NCBI GenBank assembly: GCA_025349905.2
Contig: MU624896.1
Coordinates: forward strand, 1-18,242
DNA: 18,242 bases
Direction of reading: 5' to 3'
Source: Blastocladiella britannica
Lineage: Eukaryota; Blastocladiomycota; Blastocladiomycetes; Blastocladiales; Blastocladiaceae
Position 1 is the stretch's first letter. The number at the start of each line of letters is the position of its first letter. The notes beneath the pieces were generated by a model that made no database searches, had not been told where the DNA came from, and saw nothing but the letters and a program-made list of their open reading frames with translations. Of this stretch, positions 1 to 10,000 are shown in pieces. Both the position numbers and the translations under genes were made by a program.

Positions 1-95
1 CGCAAACCCAAACTCGGGCCGCGCGTTCTGCTCCAGGAACGCCGCCGTCTGGTACGCTTTCGCGTCAAAGACACGGACAACGAACTTGGACCGCT
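1..95. repeat. Terminal inverted repeat, left arm (95 bp)
   Basis: The reverse complement of 1-95 is identical, base for base, to 18148-18242. It is coding sequence on the minus strand, spanning the start of the D-lactate dehydrogenase-like part of copy 1. The match stops at position 96, where the two genes begin to differ. The repeat reaches the very edge of the window, so its true length is unknown. Confidence 0.97.
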
Positions 96-822
96 CGCGT
101 GGGAGACCCGCCTCGATCGTGGCTGCAATGGCTGCCGACGTGGCCGACTCGAGCGCCACCGTGTTGGTATGAGTTGCCACGGCCGCCGCATCGGGCATGT
201 GGGCCGCAAGCGCCGGGAGAAGAGCAAGTGCGAGCGTAGGCTCACGGGCAAGAAGCGGGGCAAAGTCCTTGCGCTCGATGCTCAGCGTAAAGCACGACGC
301 GGCCTCGCTTGCAATCAAAGTGGCCGGTGCAGGTGCATCGCCAAACTAAATTTTTTTTTTCAGTCAGGATCTAACTCTCCCTTGTAAATGAAAATATTAA
401 CATACCAAGTTGCGGAATCCAATGGAATCGTAAGGCGAGAGCTGGCCGGCAAGCTTGCCATTCTTGACCACTTGAAGTGTGCCCTGGACGACAATGATCA
501 TGGCTGACTGGGAACTTCCTTCCTCGTACACTTGGGTGCCTTTACCGAGCTTGACGGGCTGCACGAGACTCGCGACCTTGACCAAGTGCTCCGGGTTGAG
601 CGTCGAAAAGGGGGACGTGCGCGACAGCACCGCCAGAATGCCGGCGGGCGATGCGGGCTCTGCGATGAGGCCGTCATCCTTGTTGTTGCTGACTGCCTGA
701 GCCTTGGCCTTGAGGGGATGCGCGGCGACAGTCGCGTCAGCTGCAGCCGTAGAAGTTGGCGCAGCAACAGGAGCAGGAGCAACAGCCTCGAATGGGGTAG
801 CGATATCGTGCGGGGGCGACAT
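1..822 (-). CDS. CNB domain / D-lactate dehydrogenase-like fusion, copy 1 (5' part, runs off the window)
   Basis: Two exons are visible: 822-406 and 345-1, with a 60-nt phase-0 intron (346-405, GTATGT...TTTAG, branch CTGAC at 363-367). The 254 visible residues start with a low-complexity Ala/Pro/Thr stretch. A cyclic-nucleotide-binding-like beta roll (about residues 55-165) follows, then a helical linker. The last 28 residues (about 227-254) begin FVVRVFDAKAY. That matches the first strand and helix of D-lactate dehydrogenases (2-hydroxyacid dehydrogenase family, which reduce pyruvate to D-lactate with NADH); the catalytic part lies outside the window. In the phosphate-binding cassette the usual GE is GF (residues 135-136) and the usual PRAAT is PAPAT (144-148), so cAMP binding is doubtful. 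I chose ATG 822 because copy 2 also starts MSP, but the frame stays open to an ATG at 1353. The CNB call is firm; the dehydrogenase call rests on a short N-terminal piece. Confidence 0.72.
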
Positions 823-1542
823 GTCGTATGGGAATTTAGAGAAATGAAAGGAGGATTGCTGGGAAGAATGAGCCGAGGCAATGGATGTCTTTGGGTATCG
901 TGAGAGAAGCTCGACGATAGGTGACGGTGGAATGTGCGAAGAGTGCAGCGAGTGGGATGTGGTAGGTAATTTCCTTGCTGGGTGGCAAGTAGAGTCGTGA
1001 GTGGATGTGGTCTGAGTGGTTTGGGGAGAGGCAGCGGGCGGGCGGGCTGCTTTTAAGGCCAAGGCCTCGCGCAATGCCGACTGCACAATGGCCGGCTGCT
1101 TGACAAACACCGCTGCAAACGTTGGACTGTGACAACGCAGATCAACCTTCGCGGATGCAGGAGGTGAAACTTTGATATTCAAATCGCGCCATATCGGAGT
1201 TGTCGTTGATTGCAGCCCCCTTCTTCCCCGCAATTGCCGCAGAGTTGTCGCACGACTCACGGCGGGATGAGCTGATCCGATTTGGTACGACGACGATAGC
1301 GGGAGCCGCTGTGACCATGCAAAAAGGGTATTACTTTGCGCTCGGGAGGCCATGTAATTTTTTTTTTTTTTTTTGGTGCTGTTTCACCAGGCTTTACTCG
1401 GGGGGCAGCGATGGGTATAGTGACGAGCGACCAGCGATATCTTTGGTGTGGAATCCGAAAGGGTGGAATGGAGGGAAGATATTCGTCACTTTGCGACACA
1501 GAAAAAGCTTAAAAGCTCGTTCCTGATAATTGTTAAGTAATA
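823..1542. promoter_or_regulatory. 720-bp divergent intergenic region (copy 1 CNB-D-LDH / IQ-motif gene)
   Basis: This is the longest stretch without a clear gene and should hold both promoters. It carries a run of 17 T at 1358-1374. On the minus strand the frame of the CNB-D-LDH gene stays open through 823-1353, which could encode an N-terminal extension of 177 residues rich in Ser, Thr, Pro and His. I see no conserved domain, RNA gene or repeat element here. Confidence 0.5.
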
Positions 1543-3061
1543 ATGACAGAGGTGGATCCAATCCTGCTGCTACCGCCCCTGCGGTCCGGGGACGAGGTCC
1601 ATCAGCTGCAATCGGCGCTGCACCACCACCACCGAGAATCCGTGGTCACGCCCAACACGGCCGAGCGGCACCGGCTATCGTTTGCGCCGCAACTCGTCAT
1701 GTCGACCGACAACAACGTCGACGAGTTCCCACCGGATCCGAAACTGCAACTCCAACAGCGACTACTCAAGCTTCACTCGTCGTCGACCTCGCATTCCCGC
1801 CCATCGACCGCGTCGTACATTGAGCGGCCTCCACAATTCGATCCACCAGGATCCGCTTGGAGGTCGGATCCATTGCAGTGCGTGCGGCTCGTCCTATTCG
1901 TTGCATTCAATATATTTTAAACAATGTCCCCGATGTAGAGTAGCTTTCACAATGGGCCTCGCGTCCGCAGTGCCATCCGGATCTGGCGCGCGTGGTCCCG
2001 GTACCGTGATCGATGCATTTTTCAGCACCTCAAAGAACTGCTTCTGCGCTCGGTTCGTTCCATTTGCCAGTCCCTCTTATGCCTTCTAACGATGAATATG
2101 AATACAGGAAACCACATTGACGCACACGCTGCTCAAGAAACTGAGCCCTTTGGAAGCGCAACTCCTACGCGATCCCGTGAACCAGTCGCGTGTACGGTTC
2201 CGGTTCGGCGGCTCTCTGTTTCCGCCGCAAGTGCACTACAAGCTGTATAACGGGTCCTCGCCCGCGCTCGCCACAACCTACCTTTCCGGAGCTGTCCTAC
2301 TCACGCCCGACTCGCGCGGGGCCCGCGATGCCTGGGCACTCATGGGCAATGCGCGGTACTTACACACGGCGGTCGGCGACGACGCGGCGATCGCGCGATC
2401 CGCGCCCGGTGGAATAAGCGACCCGGCACTAGTGGCGTCGCCGCGCGACGCCGTGCGGTTTGCGGCCGCACTCGATGCGCGGTCGCCCATGCTGGGCGGG
2501 CGCGCGAACGGGTGGCGGGTGCTTGACGGGTGGCCGGTCACGGGGCTCGTGGCGGTGTGGGCGGGCGGGCATACCGGGTCGGTTGCGGCAGCAGCAAGGC
2601 GATTGCGTCATTTCCGTGCTGCGGCAGCACGGACGTTGCGTGACGTGGTCCCTGGACACATTGATGCGGCCACTCACTCGCAGCGGGTCGCGGGTGCACG
2701 GTGGGAAGCTACACGCGGGCCCGTGTACTCGGCCATGATGGACCGTCATGGCAGCGGTGGTGGTCATTCGCCCACGCCCAGTGTCACCAGCAGCCTTGGG
2801 ACCGGCGGGGGTGGAGGGAAGCGGCTCATGTCGCGTGCGGAGCGCGAACGCGAGCTTCGAAAGCGCAAGATCGAGCGGCTGCGCCAGCTGTATGTGTTTG
2901 GCGACAAGGATGATGTTCAGGAGTCGCCGCCACGCAGCAGGCAAGGATCGGCCATGGACCGTCGACACCTTGGCCCTGCCGATCACGATGACGAGGAAAA
3001 CGATTTCGGGGAGCTCTTTGAGTGGTCGGTCGGGCTGAATATCGACGACTACTCGTTCTGA
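1543..3061 (+). CDS. IQ-motif protein, possible C11orf65/MFI-like family
   Basis: Proposed exons are 1543-1881, 1939-2052 and 2108-3061, giving 468 residues. Intron 2 (2053-2107, GTTCGT...TACAG, branch CTAAC at 2086-2090) is well supported. Intron 1 is less certain: 1882-1938 keeps the frame, but 1878-1940 also works and changes only a couple of residues. The N-terminus is His/Ser-rich. Residues about 125-140 form an IQ-like helix (AIRIWRAWSRYRDRC), the kind of site that binds calmodulin. Residues about 179-199 contain RFRFGGSLFPPQVHYKLYN, which resembles the conserved block of animal C11orf65 (Protein MFI). The C-terminus has a basic coiled-coil-like helix (RERELRKRKIERLRQLY) and an acidic tail. 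If the family call is right, this is a flagellate-associated gene uncommon in Dikarya. The family match is from memory; the IQ motif and gene model are more secure. Confidence 0.5.
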
Positions 3062-3150
3062 GTCTCATTTTGGACAAACACATGCACACCGGTCATATGA
3101 AAAATATAAAATAACAACAAGAAACGATCCATTCCAAGGGGACAAGAATC

Positions 3151-3922
3151 TCAGTAGCGCCGCACCGACGACCGTGCGTAGTTTGGCTTGGCGGCGTTCC
3201 ACGGCAAGTATTTGTACTTGATCATGTGGCGGATCTGTCGCCGCATGGTCACGGCAAACAGCGCAAAGAAGTACACGACCAGGATCGGCCAAAAGACGGG
3301 CACGTTGAATGCCTGCGAGCATTTCAAGAAAGTGAGGCCATTACATTACCTACGATCCAAAATGAAAGAAAGCAAAGGAAATACCTCAAACAAGGAGCAA
3401 AAGCACGCAAGCATGACGGCGCGCATGGCCTTCCACCAAAACTTGAATTCGGGCAACCGGCGAATGAACGGGCGGAAATCTTCGCCCGAGTTGGTGGGCA
3501 AGAACGACGCGCGGCGGTGGCCTGTTGCCGCGGCGTTGTGCACGCCGCCCTCGGCGCCCGCCACGTCCAGATCGTCCTCGTCGTCGAGGTTCTCCATCGC
3601 CGGGTCCAGCTTGGGCGTCAGAAACAGCAAAAACAGCTGCAGCAGGTAGATCCCGAGCGCGTAGGTCACAATGTACCACCCGTGGGTGTGGAACACGCGC
3701 AGCAGGAACAGCACCAGGAGCACGGCCATGGTACCCCACCGCGGCGCCGGGTACGGCAGGGTCTTGTCCAAAAAGTATTGGAAGCGCTGTATACATTTCC
3801 ATTACCGTGAGCATATTGTGTTGACCACGAGAAAAAAAAAAGTAAAAAGATACCCTTGAGAGGGCAAACACGTTTCGCTGGAGGGAAGATACGGGCGTGT
3901 CGGGCATATCAAAGGACGACAT
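3151..3922 (-). CDS. RER1: RER1, Golgi-to-ER retrieval receptor
   Basis: Three exons, 3922-3854, 3786-3385 and 3312-3151, encode 210 residues, close to the usual 190-200. Both introns are phase 0: 3787-3853 (67 nt) and 3313-3384 (72 nt). RER1 is a small four-pass membrane protein of the early Golgi. It returns ER membrane proteins and unassembled subunits to the ER in COPI vesicles. The match is unmistakable: GWYIVTYALGIYLLQLF, then EDFRPFIRRLPEFKFWWKA, then PVFWPILVVYFFALF, then RRQIRHMIKYKYLPW. Joining exons 2 and 3 restores SLFEAFNVPVFWP across the junction, which confirms that intron. The start ATG at 3922 gives a short cytosolic N-terminus before the conserved FQYFLDKT segment. An odd feature is an acidic insert (ENLDDEDDLD) after the second membrane segment, common in this family. 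It is divergent from the CGR1-like gene. Confidence 0.96.
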
Positions 3923-4197
3923 TGGAGTGATCGCCGCAGTTGCTGGAGTGTATAGAGTTATAGAACGACGTGAAAATGTCAAGTGGCTCTTGCGCTTCTT
4001 CGGATCTTGCTGGACGATCGTTTGACGTGCCGGGCGTGGTTTTTTTTTGAAAGAGGTTGGTTGGTTTTTTCTCGCGTGGCACGGTTCTCTAACGTGGCCA
4101 TCCGCTTGTCTGGTAACCTAGTCACGTGCCCAGAGAAAATAGACGCATTTTTTTTTCATAATTCCCACTACACTTTACAGCAAAATAAAAGAATAAA
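3923..4197. promoter_or_regulatory. Divergent promoter region between RER1 and CGR1-like gene, with a CACGTG site
   Basis: The 275 bp between the two start codons hold several T runs and one perfect CACGTG palindrome at 4123-4128, about 70 bp before the CGR1-like ATG. CACGTG is the core site for bHLH factors in fungi and animals. A single 6-bp match can arise by chance, so the link to regulation is inference. Confidence 0.4.
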
Positions 4198-4668
4198 ATG
4201 TCCTCGACCACGACACAAACCCCGACCGTCAAGCCCAACAATGTCTCGGGCCGCCCCTGGAAAGAGCCCGGCCAGCGCGTGTCGGCAATGCGCCCCCGGT
4301 CCCTCAAGCCGTACGCGCAGCGCATGGCCGAACTGCAGTCCATCAAGCTGGCAAAGGAGCAGGAGATGGAGCTTCGCGATGCCAAGAAGCGCGAGGCTGA
4401 GGCGCACCGCCAGCGCCGGCGCGAGAACGAGGAGCGCCGCAAGATCAACTCGCTCAAGTCCGAAATCGTGCAGTCGGTGTCGTCGCGCCGCGTCAAGCGC
4501 ATGACCAAGAAGCAGCTCTTGGGCGCTCGCATTGAGATGCGCGCCACGGGCCTGATTCCGGCCATTCGCGAGCGCGAGGACCGCAAGACGGCCGAGTACC
4601 AGGCCGAGCAGCGGGCAGCAAAAGCGGCCGCCGCCGCTGCCGCTGCTGCCACCACCAAGAACGAGTGA
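4198..4668 (+). CDS. CGR1: CGR1/CCDC86-family rRNA processing protein
   Basis: A single-exon gene of 156 residues. It has the CGR1 hallmark VSGRPWK near residue 17, followed by a long, highly charged Arg/Lys/Glu helix (about residues 35-100) that would form a single coiled-coil-like rod. CGR1 is a nucleolar protein needed for 60S subunit assembly and processing of pre-rRNA; the animal relative is CCDC86. Family members are usually 110-130 residues in fungi, so this one is slightly long. The extra length is a segment around RMTKKQLLGARIEMR that I do not recognise in yeast CGR1, plus a C-terminal run of Ala (10 in a row near the end) ahead of a short polar tail. The start follows an A-rich leader (AAAAGAATAAAATG). 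The 3' end faces the next gene with only 32 bp between stop codons. Confidence 0.75.
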   Translation: MSSTTTQTPTVKPNNVSGRPWKEPGQRVSAMRPRSLKPYAQRMAELQSIKLAKEQEMELRDAKKREAEAHRQRRRENEERRKINSLKSEIVQSVSSRRVKRMTKKQLLGARIEMRATGLIPAIREREDRKTAEYQAEQRAAKAAAAAAAAATTKNE

Positions 4669-4700
4669 AACTATATAAACCCCTTTGTATATACTTTCTT

Positions 4701-7049
4701 TTAATTTACTTGACGAATGTCTGTGCGCATGCGAATGATCCCGAGCATGGGTCCACGGTACGCGAGCATAGCCTCGCACCGCAGTCCAAGGAACATGACG
4801 TCGACCGAGTCGTTGCGCACTCCGCCATCGCCCCAGCCATCGTCGTCGTCGTCGTCATCTTCATCGCTGCTGCTGCTACCGGCATTTGGGCCATGGTCTT
4901 GGTTGTCGTCGTCATCCGTGAGCCAGCCGCCGTCGCCGTCGCCGCTGCTGATGCTCATGGCATCCGCGGGATCCGCCTCGTGCTCGGACGACAGCGTCTC
5001 CCACCCGTCGCCATTGCCATCGTGATCCTGATCAGGCTCGGATTCAGTCTCCCATCCGGCATTGTCGTCCATGTTGTGATGCGTAGTGGTGGTAGTTGTC
5101 GTAGTGGCAGTGGCAGTCATCGTCGAAGTCGTGGTGGTGGTGGTCGTGGTGACATGGCCGTCGTCGTCGTCATCAGAGACAACAACAACCACCTGCGACG
5201 CATTGGTTCGTGCGCGCCGCACCGACTTGGGCTCGACCGAGACAGCCGACAACAGACGCTGCGCGGCGCGCATGCCGTTCCCGCGCAAGACCACCAGCGC
5301 GGTACGTGCAGCGGCCACGGGCACGGGTGACCCAGCGACGGGCCGGCGCAGCGGTGACGTGCGCATCCGAACCGACCGGCGGCCGGCCCATGCGGCCATC
5401 ACGGGAGTCATGCGCCACAGTGCTCGCGGCTTGGTTCGTGGGTCAAGTAAGATCAAGTTGCCCGATGCGCCGGCGACAATCGAGGTCTGGTACGCGCATG
5501 TCGACGACAGGGACGGCGGGAGGAGCGCTGACGCAAGCGTTGGGCCTGGGGACTCGGTTACAATCGTGATAGGGTGCGCCGGGTTGGGCGGCGACGGTGT
5601 CCTCGGCCCAATTTCGGTTGGGACCGGTTCAGGGATCGGAGGGAGCGTGCGCACAATCACCTGGCAGTCGTGCATGGCACGCTCCTCATTGTCCTCCTGG
5701 CCCGGCGCACACGCCAGCGACCCAACCACCAAGTGCATCCAGTCGCGCTGCTGGTGCAGTGGGATATCGGGCGCGCCGCCACGCGTCGGCCGCACAGGCG
5801 GAAGGGACTCGAACAAACCCGGCCGGTACCACGGTTTTGGGATGATGGTCTCGCAGTGCACGCCGTCGGTGGCCTGGAGCGACTCGAGCGGCGTGCCCGT
5901 GTGCACGTTCCACAGCGTCACGAGGCCGCCGGGGGAAGTCACAAAGATCACGTCGGGCGACGCGAGTGGGTGGTACTCGAAGATCTCGCAGTACACGGGC
6001 AACTCGATCCGGTTCAAGGGCTCGAGCATCGCCGACAGCCGGTGGATCACTACTTTGCACCGTGGCTCGGGCGTGTTGTAAATGTACACGAACGTTCCGT
6101 CCGGCCGAGAGTATAGTTCGTCGGCTAATTTTCTGCATGAGTACATTTCGCAAACCAAAAAAGGAGAAAGCGGGACGCACTAAACAGATCCAACACGGTC
6201 CCAAACGTGGCAATCGTGACCCCAGTCCCTGTCTCGCCAATATCGTACCTGCGCAACGCCAGGTACGCGTTCCCCGTTTCCTCCGAGACCGAGATCGCGT
6301 ACGTCGATTGTTCCGGGCACACGCACAGCAACTTGATCGCCCAGTCGCCTTCATTCAGTCGCTCGCCGCCCGTCCCACTCCACGGCAAATCGCAGAACGT
6401 TTCGCTCGCGCCCAAACACTCGTGCCACAAGATGTGCGTTGCCACGGGCTGCAGTGACGGGTACGAGACCAGGTGCACCGCGTGCAATGACCCAGCGGGC
6501 ACCAAAAAGTCCGGATCGCCCTCCTGCACGTCGTGGTTGGACATGGCGGCAATCACGCCCGTCTCGGGCTCCGTCAGTGGATCGGCACCATGATGATTGC
6601 GTGGTACGCCAATGTCGGCCACCACCCAGTCGTACGACCGCAGCGCCAAATGCGTGCCCGGAACGGTGCTGGCCAGCGTGTGCTCTATCGCAACGTACTC
6701 GAGGTCGTCGGGGGACGCGTGCAGCCAGATGCGCTCGAACCATCGCTGGTCCAGGTACAGTGCCCACCAGGACCGCGTAAACTCGCGCAGTTTGGGCGCG
6801 CGGCCGTGCGCGTTGACCACTTTTCGCGCATTCAGGTAAAGAAACGCGGACCGAGCGGTGCGCTCGTCCTTGACCAGACTATTTTGTTGTTGTAATATGA
6901 ATAAAATGAAAATGCAACCATGAAATGACGACGCGACGACGGAACCGGTAGAAAAGCTTGTTCACAAGGAGACATTGGCCCAGCGACGCGTGGTCGGCGG
7001 CGACATATTCGATGACCAGGCCCCAGACTTCGTCCAAGAGTTCTACCAT
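4701..7049 (-). CDS. F-box-like protein with WD/beta-propeller-like region and acidic Thr-rich tail
   Basis: Proposed exons are 7049-6946, 6878-6181 and 6124-4701, giving 741 residues. Introns are 6879-6945 (67 nt) and 6125-6180 (56 nt, GTGCGT...ATTAG); the frame picks the second of two nearby AGs in the latter. A second possible donor for the first intron lies about 25 nt further downstream. Residues 1-35 look like an F-box (LLDEVWGLVIEYVAADHASL), suggesting a substrate adaptor of an SCF ubiquitin ligase. The middle has WD-like blades, for example IFVTSPGGLVTLWNV. The last third is low complexity: Thr runs, Asp/Glu runs and GWETE/GWETL/GWLTD repeats, so it is probably disordered. Its ATG lies just 35 bp after the stop codon of the upstream gene on the same strand. 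I do not recognise a specific family; F-box and propeller are inferences from pattern. Confidence 0.5.
4836..5190 (-). repeat. Trinucleotide-rich low-complexity coding tract
   Basis: Within the last exon of the F-box-like gene, runs of GAC/GAT and ACC/ACG triplets (seen on the plus strand as GTC/ATC and GGT/CGT) encode Asp-rich and Thr-rich stretches. Such tracts change length easily by slippage and are likely to vary between strains. Confidence 0.7.
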
Positions 7050-7084
7050 GACCAAGAGTGTGGATATCAATATTGACGCAATTT

Positions 7085-10000
7085 TCAAAGAGAACACAAC
7101 CGCGCCAACGACAACTGCGTCGGATCAGCTCCACACGAGATCCGCACCCGGTCGCCCGTGACAGCGTCCACAAACTCCATGCTGCCAGTAGCGACCGACC
7201 AGTCGGCAATCCAGAAATCCTGCGGGACCTCATCTACCACCGTCCTTTGTTGAGTCCCCCGAGATGATGATGCACCAGGCGGCGCTCCCGGATCCACGTC
7301 GCGCGTCCACTCCAGGTCGACCCCCGAGTCGGCGTAATCCACTGGCCAGTCCTTGTCCACGGCCCCGGCCGCGACCGAGCCCCAGTACACGCGGATATGG
7401 AACCCGAGCGTCACCACCGCCACCCCGCGCTGCCTCGGCAACCGGACCACGAAGCGGCGGAATGCCAAGTGCGGTGCTCCACCGCGCGCAAACGCGCCCG
7501 CCACGCCGTGCAACACCCGCACCGCGTCGGCGACCGACCTCCCCCCGCCTACTAGCGGCGCATACCCGTCGTAGTGGTGCACGGTCGCTGGAGCCGCGCG
7601 GGCTAGGCGCGCCGAGACGTACAGCCGCGGGTCACGGAATCCCCATAGATCGAATTGGTTGAATGCCGGGACGCGCGTCAGGTGCGCACCCGATGCGTTA
7701 CGCTGCTGCATCTGGTCCGAGACATATCCGACACACTTGGCCAGCCGGCCGTCACCGCCGTACTCGGCCTGGAACAGACGCAGACACTGGTCGGTGTTGG
7801 CCGCGACCGCCTCGGCCAGGGGTCTTGATAACGCTGCTCCGCCGCCGCCAAACGCCATCCCGAGCCCGAGCCGCTCGGCCTGCGAGGGTACCTCCGACAC
7901 GTCTCCGACGTACATGAACTGCGATCTTGGGTCGCCCGACGAGGCGGTGACGGAAGCAAGGGTCTGCAACAACGTATCGGGAAAAAACAGCGTGTCATCG
8001 TCGGCCAGCACAAACCACGCGACCGAGGGCGGCGCCGACGCCACCAGCGCCTGCAGCATCCGGAACCATTTCACGTGCGGGGACCGTGCGACCGACGTCG
8101 GGTCGCCCTCAATCACCACCGGGTACCGTCCCACCGACGCGTGAAACGCCGCTTGCTGAGCCGTGGGCCGGTGTTGCTGGTTCTTGTGGTTGGAGGGCAA
8201 CGCACCGACGGCCGCCGCTGGGTCGTCCCAAGTCGACCAGTACGGCGTCCAGAACGGGCCGCCCGGTGGACCTGCTCGCCCCATGGGGGACCACAGCTGC
8301 GCGAGCAAGCTGATGCGCCGCACCGATGCCGGGTACGTTGACACGCCGATCGATACGTTGGCCCACTCGAGCGGCGGCCCTTTTGTGCTGTTGAAATCCC
8401 ACGGTCGGAGCGGGATCGCCGTTGGCGGCGGAACACGTACTGTCCACTGTTTTTGTCCCGCCTCGTCGGACTCTATAGCCGCCGCAGTCGTTGCTGAACT
8501 ACTGAGCTCGGCTTCCAGCTCGATCGGGCCGCCGTATGGCGACACGGAATCGGCCGAGAGGCGCAGGTTCGGGTCGGACTCGATAACAAACGAGTACGCC
8601 TGAGGGTCCCGGGCAACTGTGGCCTGCGACTGGAGCAGTAGCCCACCCACCAGAATCGCGGCACATCCTACCGCGAATCCGCGCACCGACGGAAGAAGAA
8701 TCCATGCGTCGCCGCTCATTCCTGATGACGATACTGAAGAGGAATATGTGGGCGATGACTGCTGCTGCGGCACAGACGACGCCGTTACTGGAACGGGACC
8801 AATGGTGTACGGCGACGGGGGCAGCGGCACCGATGCGGGGTCCGAGTGCCCCGAAGCGCCCGAATTTGTGCGCACGGAGAGCGTGGCCCCCGCCGCGGCC
8901 ACGGACCCGACCGTCGATGTCTTTCCATTCGGCAAAAATAAAATTGATTCGACGGACCCATCGTGCGACATGCCCGTGGGAGTCGACCGCGACCGAGAGA
9001 GCCGGCGCAGAGCCGATGCCGCAAACGGTTCTGTCGAGTAGGATGGTGACCGGCGATGCAGAGTGACACCATTGCCACTGCCTCGAAGCATTTGCAGCGA
9101 TGCCGCTGACCCTGCTGCCAACGCTGTTGACGTGGGAATGGAGTTGGCGGCGCTCTCGTGATAAAATAAAGCGGCCGCGGTCGACGCGACCAGCACCACG
9201 ACGCCCTTCAAAAACCACGGGCCCGTGTCAGACGGGAACGGGTCCAGGAACCATGACGCGAGGGCCAGTACGATATCGCGTGCGAGCCGGCGGATCATGG
9301 TTTTCGTTGGGATGTGCGGTTGCCGCTCTAGCGGCTGTGGACGATCCGCGAGCCAGGCCGCGAGTCGCGCAATGCTGCCCAGGACGGCGATCAGTGCCAG
9401 TTGAAAGACTGGGATCGCCGAGTAGCTCAGATTGAGCGCAAGCGGCCGCGCTTCGGTCGTGACAAAGAGGCCAAATGCGAGCGCGGCGGTGACCTGTACA
9501 TTATTTTGTCATTGGTGGTGGGCCCTATTTAACTTATGAAATTGAATGGAGGAGTACCTTGGCACAAGCCGCTAGGTGCCTAAGGGATCCAAGCATGGGT
9601 GCGGCGTCGCGTCGTGTCGATCCAGCACCAGAAGGAGCAGCAGCAGTAGACGCGCGTGAAGACGGCAGCGACGAGAAGTCCTTGTTGGCACCGCCAGGAC
9701 CGCGCAGATCGTCACACAACCATGCCGCGGTGGCCGACACGGTGACGAGCGAGACCACTTGGAACGCGGCCCGGTTCGACTCGAGCGTCACGTCGCTCCA
9801 CACTGACGCCAGCCACGTCGCCAGCACCAGTACCAGGACCAGCAGATACCGCGCATGCGACGAGAGACGTGCCAGTAGCGGTAACACCAGTTGGTGCGTG
9901 CCCAGGCGCGCTAGTAGGTACGTGGTCAAGTACGTGCCCATGCCCACCGCCGCGTGCGCGTACGTGTCGGCTAGCGTTTCGGCAGCGAAAAGCAGCGACC

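Noticed and set aside
1358..1374. T17 run as a Pol III or bacterial terminator
   Set aside because: Homopolymer A/T runs are widespread in introns and leaders here, and no small RNA gene or hairpin precedes this one.
1840..1873. Clustered GGATCC hexamers as a regulatory repeat
   Set aside because: They fall in the IQ gene's first exon, have uneven spacing, and fit the Asp/Pro/Ser codons of that frame.
5086..6081. Long plus-strand open frame (331 codons) over the F-box-like gene
   Set aside because: It is antisense to the minus-strand coding exon, full of Val/Arg runs that mirror Asp/Thr codon repeats, and has no recognisable motif.
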